Assembly: GCA_030411725.1 (NCBI GenBank)
Contig: MU839827.1
Location: 3,851,027-3,915,026, forward strand
Reading direction: 5' to 3'
Length of the DNA stretch: 64,000 nt
Source of the DNA: Echria macrotheca
Lineage: Eukaryota; Ascomycota; Sordariomycetes; Sordariales; Schizotheciaceae
How positions within the stretch are numbered: the stretch's first letter is position 1; each line of letters opens with the position of its first letter. The notes beneath the pieces were generated by a model. That model was given only the letters and a program-made list of their open reading frames with translations, searched no databases and had not been told where the DNA came from. This document shows positions 56,601 to 64,000 of this stretch, piece by piece. A program made the translations under genes and the position numbers.

Positions 56601-59076
56601 ATCGAGCCGCGCCCGTGGTTGACAGCGGTCCGGGGAACACCTTTCCGCTGCCCGCCGCCCGCCCGCCGCCCGCTGCGATGGCACATGCCTTATTGGGCAG
56701 TTTCATATCCCTACAAAACCCGTGTGTGTGTTTTTCTTACCCATTTTTTTTCTTTCACGGACCGGCCTACTGTACCAGGTGCATCTTTGCAAGTCAAGAA
56801 AACAAGTGTTATTTGTGCTCTCTTTCAAAAACTGTCTTGCCTATTTTGTCTTCTGTCCCCCTACCTGCCTAGGTAGCTGGGATGACATTCCCATTCCGGG
56901 GGGATCTTGCATCCCAACCATGGCAAGCCAACAAAACCAAAGAGACACGCCGAGTGGGTTTTCGATTTTTTGGGGTTCTTGGTTCTTGGTTCTTGGTGCC
57001 TCTCACTCAGCGCGTGGAGAGAGAAACTAAGGTACTACCAACTTCCTATTCGGGCAGGCATGGCCCTGGCCGTGTCTCCTCTAAGTGGACTGACTCGACT
57101 GGGGGTATGTAAATACCTGCTTGTGTTTTCACCATGATGGTCTTTTTTGGTCCCCTCTTTTATAACCTTGTTTTGGACAAGTTAGGATATGGAGAGTTGG
57201 GAAGGTGTGGACCATTACCGACTTGCCCCTTTTTCGAGACTCGCCACTTTTGTCAGAGTTTTTCGGGTCTCTCTCTGAAACTCCCTCGTGTAGAACCTGG
57301 CGATGGAGGCCGCGGCTAGCCACGGGACGGGGAGGGACGGGAACGGTCGAAGACCCATCGAGTTGGGCAGTTCGATAGTTTTTGCTGTACACACCGCTTG
57401 GTCGGCAGCGTCTCTCTGCTGGGTTGGGCATGTGTCCTGGGCGCTGATCTTTGTTTTCGTTGGCGGGAAGGGAAATTGCTCCGGACACAGATTCTAAACT
57501 ACGATGGCGTATACACTTTCTGCGGACATCGAAACAGCAGTGTAGGCTCGAGTGCGAGTACGTAGACGTCTTTACACGGAAAACGGAAGATAGGGGACGA
57601 TATCCATTGGAGCGGCAAACTCCCTTCACCCACGGCGGTATACCTAAGTGTACGTCCGTCCTTTGGGAAACGTAGCCGACTTTTTCAGGAATATGCACAA
57701 TACAATAGCTCTAGAATGCTACGCTGCCGTCATCACGCATCGTCAACGGGCCATCCCCCGGTAAGATCATCAACCGGGGAGGGGCCGGCGGGCACGGCGG
57801 CGGGGAAGCAGATGCATCTCGCCCCGTTGGCTTCCTCCCCGTGCCTCCTACCATTCTGTCATCTGCTTGCTTGTCTAGGTATCGCGCGGGGAAGCTTTGG
57901 CGGATCGGCCCATCTCATATTACCTTGCTTGATGTTGCTTCTGTGGAAAACAAAGCTCTCCGCGGGGAATCTTGTGTGTGTATTGAGGGTAAGAACTGGC
58001 CTAGCGAGAGCTGGGCCAAGTCATCTACTATTACCCTGATTTGGTTGGCTCTGAATACCTAGCTTCATCCGTTTAGTTCGGTTGCCTGCAAGTCAACAAA
58101 GAAATCTGAAGTGATGATGTCGGGTCTGGCGCGCACCAGTAGACTGGCGACCGCTACCCGCCAGGGTGCCCATCAGGGTGCCCGAATTGCCACAGCTTCT
58201 TCTTCCCGCAAGGTATCATCAGGTCTGCTCGGCTTGGATTTGCCCGAGCAGCAGGTTATTATTCATCAGTGTCCCACTCGTACGATACATGTGTGGATCC
58301 CTTTCTCTCCATATCGTGTCTGGGAAGGTAGAATCGGACAGAGAGCTCTGTAGGTTCGTTCCTTGATCGTAGGGCGCTGACCGGTAGATACCTACTCATC
58401 TAGATACGATATTTGGGCATACACGTGGAGAATTTCCATCTGACATTGGCGCGGCTCCTGCGCTTGTTGCGGTAGGCGAGGTTATATCGACGAGAGACTC
58501 CGGTACCGGTCCGGACAGGCCGGTGTGGCTATCAACAGCAGCCGGCATTAGACTAGGTAGAGATGGCGTGTGTGCCCAAGATGTGTGCGTGTGTGTGATA
58601 TATCCCTTCCGAGTCGGTCGTTATCGGGATGGAGGGTTGGATTGGGCTGGTTGGGCTGCTATAGTCGTGTGTCGACATCTGTGTGTATTTGGCCGTAGAC
58701 GTGTGAAGACGCGCGCCTCTTTCTCGAAGGGAAGAGAAGGGGTTTGCTTTTGGTTCCGAGATATTTCCTGAAAGCAAGCTTCATACCGCTCCATCTAACG
58801 TGAGAAATGCCGCAGCGATTATGCTCACAGCGAAAGAGGAGGAAAGAGAAACAGTGTAGTGTGATGCATGACATTACATCTTAACGCCCCCAGAGACAAG
58901 CCCGGTCTACAGACACACTTCTATCCTCCTCTTTGCTCACACATAACACTGCAATTCCATATAATCAAGTAGCCCATATACATGTATACTGACATCCTGG
59001 AATACTCCAATCTACTGTACAATCTACCTATCCTCCCCCCTCCCTCTTATTACCTCTGCATCAATACCGAGAAAAA
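50676..59076. other. Gene-free stretch, about 8.4 kb, upstream of the RGS gene
   Basis: No frame in this stretch shows a recognisable domain, sustained codon bias or good splice sites. Its left part is GC-rich and holds the RGS promoter. Its right part has microsatellite-like tracts (TGTTGA-type repeats near 56428-56470, CA near 56500-56525, TG near 56720 and 58568-58600). A weak mitochondrial-presequence-like ORF at 58111 is listed separately. It may hold long leaders, non-coding RNA or an intron-rich gene I cannot resolve. Confidence 0.45.
58111..58353 (+). CDS. Weak candidate exon with a mitochondrial-presequence-like N-terminus
   Basis: An ATG at 58111 begins an Arg/Ser/Ala-rich, acid-free stretch (SGLARTSRLATATRQGAHQG, then ARIATASSSRK) that would form a good matrix-targeting sequence, followed by VSSGLLGLDLPEQQ. 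Possible donors (GTATCA after SSSRK, GTACGA near 58279) exist, but no convincing downstream exon was found. It may be a truncated or decayed gene, or chance. Confidence 0.15.
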   Translation: MMMSGLARTSRLATATRQGAHQGARIATASSSRKVSSGLLGLDLPEQQVIIHQCPTRTIHVWIPFSPYRVWEGRIGQRAL

Positions 59077-62000
59077 CTAAGCAACAACCCTCCTAACCCT
59101 CGCCTCCTCGGTTCCCGCCTTCTCAGGGACAACCTCAAACCCCATGCCCCTCCTCCCCTTCTTCCTCCCCCTGCCCCGCCCTGCATCCCCGTACTGCTCA
59201 TCAAACTTCCGAATCGCCTTGAGCGAGTCCATATCCTCGCTGATACTCGCACTAATCTCCCTCATGGCCTTCTCGAAATGCTTCCCCTTCAACACCCTCC
59301 GTTCCGGAAACACATACTCTCCTTCCTTTTCATCCCACGCCTCCTTCTCCCTAACCTCCTCACGCACAGCCTCCATCGCCGCAGCTACACACACATTCTT
59401 CAAGTCACTGCCCGAATACAGCTCCGTCTCCCCCGCCAGCCTCGCCAGATCCACATCCTCCCCCAGAACCTCATCCTTCAACATCACCTTCAAAATCCCC
59501 TCCCTCTCCGACCTCAGAGGCAAATCCACCAAAATCTTCCTGGGCAACCGCCGCAGCACGGCCTCGTCCAGATCAAAAGGCCGGTTCGTCGCCACCATGA
59601 TGAAAGCCCTCATGTCCGTCAGCCCATCCCACTCCCTCAGGAACTGGCTAATCGTCTCGCGGTGCGACGTCCGGCCGGGCGTGTTCTGCCTTGCCCCGAG
59701 CAGCGCGTCCGCCTCATCCAAGAAGATAACCATCGGCGCCATCTTCTTGGCTATGGAGAAAAGCGCGCGCACGTTCTTCTCGCTCTGGCCGAGCCACATG
59801 TCGTTGATGGACGCCGCGCTGACCTCGAGCATGTTGGCGCCGCTTTCCTTGGCGACCGCCTTGGCCAGCAACGTCTTGCCCGTCCCGGGGGGGCCGTAGA
59901 GCACGCAGCCTGGGATGCGTTCCGTCTTGAGCACGCCGTAGGAGAAGGCGTCGGGACGCACGAGGGACAAGGATGTCAAGCCGATCAACGACTCCTTGGT
60001 TTCTGCGGGGACGACGATGTCGTTGAATGTAGTATGAATATCCTTGGCATTGATGAGCCCCGACAGCAGCCTCTTTTCATGCTGGTCATAGTGATGGGAC
60101 GATGCCGGTCCCTGCCCCGTCACGCCGACCGACTGCCAGTCGTCCTGGGGGAAAAAGGACGGCGAGGAGGTAAGCGGCACAAAAAGGGGCGAGAAGTAAG
60201 GCGGCCGGATGGAGGGATACAGATTCGTCATGTGCTTGTCCTGGCTGGCCATGACATGCAGGGCGTGCTGGACGTCGGCGAGCCGAAACTTGGTCGGTCG
60301 CGGTGTGCGGCTCCCGAGCATCAGCGATGCCAGCCTATAAACCCACTGCACATCGAAGACGTGCTGCGATAGCGTCTGCACCAGCTCGCTGTACTCCTCC
60401 ATGGCGCTGACGGGGAACACGCCAGCATCGTAGCGTGGATGTTCCGTGTCAAAGTCAGGATTCGCAGAACTCCCAAGCATGGCGTGCACCATATTCTTGA
60501 TATTGTTCATGTTTTCTTGCAAATTGTCGTTCCGCTCCATCCATTCTGTTGTCTCGGACGCGTGCAACGGTATGATGTGGTGGCCGTCCCGGCCCAGCTC
60601 GACCAGCTGGTCCCGCCACTGTTGAGACCTGTGGACGTCGCCGGCCGAGGACCCAACCAGCACAACCTTCCGGCCCCGCTGCCACATCCGATCCACGACA
60701 TCGCGCAGCTTCTTGACGGTGTTCTCGTTCAGCTCGCAAAGCTCCGCGTAGTCGTGCAGATGGATGATCAGGTGTCGGTCGACCTGGGATGCCTCGTTCG
60801 CGCGAGCCTCTCGTTTCGCGTGGGCGGCGCCGGCGAACGACTCGAGCGCCTGGGCCAGCTTCAGATCATCCCATCGACCGTCAAAACTGTGGTGGCTCGG
60901 CCGCAGGAGCGACCGGAACCTGTACGGCAGCGTCACCACCATGCTCATCTCTTGGTCACCCTCTGCATCGGAGCGCGAGGGCTGCCGACCGTTTATCTCG
61001 GCGGCGGTATAGCCGAGCATCGACAACGACCCGCGGCTCCAATGCAGATTCTGACCCATATGGCTCCCCAGAAGCGTAGCGAGTGTAGCAGCGTCGAGAT
61101 GTACCACATCTGCCTTGAGATCCGTTGCGACATCGTCAACAATAGCATTCGCAAGGCTCGAGCCCTTCCGATTCAGCACCGAAAGTACTGTTACCGGTCG
61201 CCGCAGCTCCTTCTGGCTCCCAGAGGGCAGTTCAGCCAGCAACTGAGCCTGGACCGCCGCAAGCAGCTCAATACACGCCGGATATTCGGGGTCTGAACGA
61301 TTCACCAGCGGGCTAGCATGCAGCGCGCCAGACATGGGCTGCGAATCTGACCGCACATTCGCCAACCACCGCTTCCACCGCGCCGTGGCCGGCAGCTCAT
61401 CCACCCACCACAGCGACCTTCCAATCTCGTCCACCTTGTCCTCGTGATGCCGCCTCAGCCTCTCCATATGCTCCGGATCCGCCCCGTCGCGATGGACCAG
61501 CGCGAGGACCTGCAGGAACGCAGCCATGTGCACCGTCCGTACCCGCTCCTCGAGCGCCTCCCACGCCTTTCCAGCCGATCCGAGCTCCGTCGTCTCGTCG
61601 CCGGCGCCGTACACGTCCATGGTCAACGCGCGTCGCCAGACGTCCACGACGGCCTCAGACAGCGCCGCCTCATCGAAACGCTCGTCAAGCGCCTCGAGCA
61701 GCGCCGTTCGGTCCTCGGCCTCGAGCGGGAAGAGTAACGTATCCGGACTCCCGATCGGCCGCGACTCGTATAGCGAGACATGGTTGTCGACAAACCAATC
61801 GGGCAGCACCAGCGGGGCGGGCACCTCGTCGGTGCGCGCGCGGGTGGCGCGGGCGCGGGCCGAGCCGTAGCCTTGGGTTTTCAGGTTCTCCTTGTTTACG
61901 GCGCCATTCTGTTGCGGCGGCGTGTTGCTCGATGACGAGGCAGACGCAGGCTGCGAGTCGGCGTCTGCGGGTGGTGGTGGTGGTGCTTGCGGGGTGGTGG

Positions 62001-62214
62001 TGGTGTTGGTGGTGTCGTCCTTGGGTGGCGGTGACGGGGCGGTCTTGGCTTCGGGCTTCTTCTCTTCCTCGGCCGCGTTGGGATCGCTGTTTCGGGCCGG
62101 AGAGGAGGCGTGAAAGGCGCGGATGGTGGTGTGAGCGAGTCGGGGTGGCAGCGGCTGTCGACACTTTTGTTTGACAGCGGCCGACAGCAGGGCTCGAGCC
62201 CTGGCGGGTTTCAT
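59077..62214 (-). CDS. Mitochondrial AAA ATPase with single C-terminal AAA domain (Msp1/spastin-like)
   Basis: Intronless, 1045 aa from the ATG at 62214. The frame is open back to an ATG at 62385 (57 more codons, Gln-rich), but the ATG at 62214 starts an Arg/Ala-rich presequence ending in RAFHASSPARN, typical of fungal mitochondrial imports. Seen: a disordered Pro/Thr linker; a large N-terminal domain of unknown fold (about 130-700); then an AAA module with Walker A GPPGTGKT (about 773), Walker B VIFLDEAD (about 826), ATNRP, and RRLPRK as arginine finger; and a C-terminal basic tail. The AAA core resembles the Msp1/ATAD1-katanin-spastin group, but the long N-terminal domain is unlike Msp1. 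Role in mitochondrial protein quality control or remodelling is inference. Confidence 0.85.
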   Translation of the reverse strand: MKPARARALLSAAVKQKCRQPLPPRLAHTTIRAFHASSPARNSDPNAAEEEKKPEAKTAPSPPPKDDTTNTTTTPQAPPPPPADADSQPASASSSSNTPPQQNGAVNKENLKTQGYGSARARATRARTDEVPAPLVLPDWFVDNHVSLYESRPIGSPDTLLFPLEAEDRTALLEALDERFDEAALSEAVVDVWRRALTMDVYGAGDETTELGSAGKAWEALEERVRTVHMAAFLQVLALVHRDGADPEHMERLRRHHEDKVDEIGRSLWWVDELPATARWKRWLANVRSDSQPMSGALHASPLVNRSDPEYPACIELLAAVQAQLLAELPSGSQKELRRPVTVLSVLNRKGSSLANAIVDDVATDLKADVVHLDAATLATLLGSHMGQNLHWSRGSLSMLGYTAAEINGRQPSRSDAEGDQEMSMVVTLPYRFRSLLRPSHHSFDGRWDDLKLAQALESFAGAAHAKREARANEASQVDRHLIIHLHDYAELCELNENTVKKLRDVVDRMWQRGRKVVLVGSSAGDVHRSQQWRDQLVELGRDGHHIIPLHASETTEWMERNDNLQENMNNIKNMVHAMLGSSANPDFDTEHPRYDAGVFPVSAMEEYSELVQTLSQHVFDVQWVYRLASLMLGSRTPRPTKFRLADVQHALHVMASQDKHMTNLYPSIRPPYFSPLFVPLTSSPSFFPQDDWQSVGVTGQGPASSHHYDQHEKRLLSGLINAKDIHTTFNDIVVPAETKESLIGLTSLSLVRPDAFSYGVLKTERIPGCVLYGPPGTGKTLLAKAVAKESGANMLEVSAASINDMWLGQSEKNVRALFSIAKKMAPMVIFLDEADALLGARQNTPGRTSHRETISQFLREWDGLTDMRAFIMVATNRPFDLDEAVLRRLPRKILVDLPLRSEREGILKVMLKDEVLGEDVDLARLAGETELYSGSDLKNVCVAAAMEAVREEVREKEAWDEKEGEYVFPERRVLKGKHFEKAMREISASISEDMDSLKAIRKFDEQYGDAGRGRGRKKGRRGMGFEVVPEKAGTEEARVRRVVA

Positions 62215-62540
62215 TAGGAATCCGTCAATTCCGCGTGGGTTCGAGCATCTGGCTGCAATTGACCTCGGTGGGATGGTCTGCTGTTGGATTCCCTGCTGCG
62301 CGTCGAATTGCTGTGGAATTGGGCCTGGTTGCTGCTGCTGGTCGAAACGTGTTTTTGAAATTTCGCCGTCGCGAACCGAGAACATACATTTCCATCTTAT
62401 GTAAGCACACCACCCCTGTCATCTTTTTGTTTGCATCCCCTTTCACCACCATTAATCCGAGAATCAGGAGCAACTCAGAAAAGACATCCCTTGTTTGATT
62501 CGAACTCTAGACATCCAAGTATTATATCCCCAACGCCATG

Positions 62541-64000
62541 CTAAAATACCAGTTCATCAAGAACCACCGGCCTCCGTGGCCTGGCCCTTTGTCTAGTCCC
62601 TGATTCGCTCTGTTCGCTTTGGTGTTCTGCCCTTCCCAGCTTCCAACGTCCAGCCAACGCCCTGAACCTTTCTAACAACTCCCTGAGCTTCCACGGACCG
62701 TATCGAGTACCCTGTCCCGGTTGAGTCCCCGACAACGATGCAAGCCTCCCCGCCGCCATTTGCACCATCACCCGCTCTTCCGTGACCGCCCATGTCTTCT
62801 GGACATCCGTCACAATAGCTGTTGCAAAGTCTCGCACCCGCAAATCTTCCGTCTCTCTCCATGTCTCCGGTAGCCAGCCGTGTAGCCCTTCATTTTGAAC
62901 AGCGTCCAATGTCAGCTCCCCTTCTGGAAGACCGAGGACCGCCCCGACCTCGTCGTGAGCCCCCTCCAAAGCTTTCCTCACAGCCTCCACCTCTTTTCCC
63001 ACTTCCTCTCCCCAGCCCTCGGGCTCGGCGTACAAATAGGCCCAGAAACTAGGTTGTAATGCCTCAACGAGCCCCGCCAGGATTCCCATGACGTACACCT
63101 GCCGTAACGATAACGGTTCGTCTCGAAGTGCCGCGAACCAGCCCACCGCTCCTCTCAGCAATCCGACTGCGTATCCAATATCTCTCCCAGATAACTCCTT
63201 GGGAACAACCCTTCGCGTCAGCACGTCAATCAGAGCATCTGCATACAGCTCCAGCAGCATCCAGGCTTCGCTGACTTGCTGGAGCGCCAGTATCATAGAA
63301 GGCACCATGATCTCCACCACATAAGACAAGATGTTGGCGTCCCGCCGCATCGCCAGTGTCATGGTCCGGCGCTCCTGGTCCAGCTTATTATTCCCCAGCG
63401 CAACTTTAAAGTTGTTGAGTAGGTAGTAAAATAGCTGCGGTACGGCTCTTTCGTCATCCTCGCCAAGCCGGATGCCATATGACAAGATGGTCGCCATGTG
63501 CAGTTCGGGATCCTGCACCGGCGGCGAATATTCGGGGCTTGGTCGCGTGAAGAACGGGTCGACGCCGCAGATATTGACGCCGTACGACTTGATCAGCGAG
63601 ATAATCTGCCTGACAAAGTCGACGTATAGCGCATGCTCCTCGACGTTGGGTCTCAACAACCAGAGATCCGCCTTCATTCTTTGCATGACAAGTTGTAGTG
63701 TCTTGTCGTACTCGCTGCGGAGCTCTTTGACGGACTGGCCAGGGCCGCTTTCTCGGAGTTTCCGGCGCATGTACTGCATTGCGCAAGAAAACAAGTCTAC
63801 ATTGGAATTGTAGTCGGTCGAGATATCGGACAAGACAACGGCTCGCTGCATGAAATCGATACCGTGGGTTTTGAGAACACCGCCCAGGTAATTCTCTTGT
63901 GCGAAGAACCGAGATGGCTTGGTGATGCAGAGCAGCCAGATGCTGAGGAGACTGCTGTCGAGGCTCCGGAAATCGAACACGTTGTTCTCGACAAGCAGCG
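62541..64000 (-). CDS. mus7: Mus7/MMS22-family replication-repair protein, C-terminal part (5' end off window)
   Basis: C-terminal 486 residues of a long protein whose frame continues past base 64000. Mus7/Mms22 acts with an Rtt101-type cullin ligase to rescue stalled replication forks (family knowledge). Seen: the conserved block NNVFDFRSLDSSLLSIW, FAQENYLGGVLKTHGIDFM, VLSDISTDYNSNVDLFSCA, YVDFVRQIISLIKSYGVNIC, DPFFTRPSPEYSPP and AVPQLFYYLLNNFKVAL, the order known from the Mus7/MMS22 family C-terminus, followed by a less conserved helical part and a basic tail. The stop is 327 bp before the likely ATG of the AAA ATPase gene on the same strand, with no operon implied. The catalytic or scaffold role cannot be assessed from this part. 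Confidence 0.85.
   Translation of the reverse strand, partial: LLVENNVFDFRSLDSSLLSIWLLCITKPSRFFAQENYLGGVLKTHGIDFMQRAVVLSDISTDYNSNVDLFSCAMQYMRRKLRESGPGQSVKELRSEYDKTLQLVMQRMKADLWLLRPNVEEHALYVDFVRQIISLIKSYGVNICGVDPFFTRPSPEYSPPVQDPELHMATILSYGIRLGEDDERAVPQLFYYLLNNFKVALGNNKLDQERRTMTLAMRRDANILSYVVEIMVPSMILALQQVSEAWMLLELYADALIDVLTRRVVPKELSGRDIGYAVGLLRGAVGWFAALRDEPLSLRQVYVMGILAGLVEALQPSFWAYLYAEPEGWGEEVGKEVEAVRKALEGAHDEVGAVLGLPEGELTLDAVQNEGLHGWLPETWRETEDLRVRDFATAIVTDVQKTWAVTEERVMVQMAAGRLASLSGTQPGQGTRYGPWKLRELLERFRALAGRWKLGRAEHQSEQSESGTRQRARPRRPVVLDELVF

Noticed and set aside
57129..57698. 189-codon minus-strand ORF
   Set aside because: No domain, Arg/Ser/Pro-rich composition typical of chance ORFs in GC-rich DNA, no start context or splice structure.
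60130..60165. Acceptor-like TTTTTCCCCCAG in the AAA ATPase frame, suggesting an intron
   Set aside because: The only in-phase donor nearby would give a 36-bp intron, shorter than any other here, and the frame is open without it.

Overview
The window is nuclear DNA of a filamentous ascomycete, most likely a Sordariomycete (Sordariales-like). The evidence is GC-rich coding sequence, GT-AG introns mostly 46-115 bp long with CTAAC/CTGAC-like branch sites, long intergenic spacers carrying AGGTACC/CCTAGG-type motifs, two nuclear tRNA genes with introns in the anticodon loop, and gene families with clear fungal relatives (Ufd2, Mch1, Tyw4/Ppm2, Mir1, Ulp1, RgsA, Gut2, Mus7). Genes lie on both strands as single transcription units. 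There are no operons, prokaryotic features, CRISPR arrays or recognisable transposons. The species identification is inference.

Layout: 0-7 kb holds a ubiquitin-chain elongation factor UFD2 (minus, cut by the left edge), a RING/TRAF-type zinc-finger protein (minus) and a GPI-anchored wall-type protein with three cysteine-bounded repeats (plus). From 6.5 to 13.9 kb is a gene-poor stretch with one credible two-exon microprotein gene at 11.5 kb. From 13.9 to 25.3 kb is a gene-dense block: a Bsc6-like MFS transporter convergent with an F-box gene (28 bp between stops), an Mch1-like MFS transporter, the wybutosine-synthesis enzyme TYW4 (five exons) and the mitochondrial phosphate carrier MIR1 (four exons).

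From 27.5 to 32.6 kb is a long ULP1-type SUMO-protease gene whose otherwise open frame is broken by one in-frame TAG at codon 107. From 33.8 to 38.8 kb are a single-pass membrane protein with a mucin-like tail and a membrane-anchored histidine-acid-phosphatase relative that has lost its nucleophile. From 39.3 to 45.5 kb are tRNA-Gln(TTG), an AT-hook protein, tRNA-Glu(CTC) and mitochondrial FAD-glycerol-3-phosphate dehydrogenase.

From 45.5 to 59.1 kb is the second gene-poor region. It is broken only by an RgsA-like RGS gene (minus), whose frame stays open for another 277 codons after its TAG stop. At 59.1-64 kb lie a mitochondrial AAA ATPase and the C-terminal part of a Mus7/MMS22 replication-repair protein that runs off the right edge, both minus.

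The genes do not form one pathway. They are mostly housekeeping: ubiquitin/SUMO (UFD2, the RING protein, the F-box protein, ULP1), mitochondria (MIR1, GUT2, the AAA ATPase), transport, tRNA and its modification, and genome maintenance. I found no clear new multi-gene system. The points most worth checking are the two in-frame TAG codons followed by long open frames, the inactive-looking phosphatase, the RAD51AP1-like tail of the AT-hook protein, the microprotein gene and the 8.4-kb gene-free region upstream of the RGS gene.
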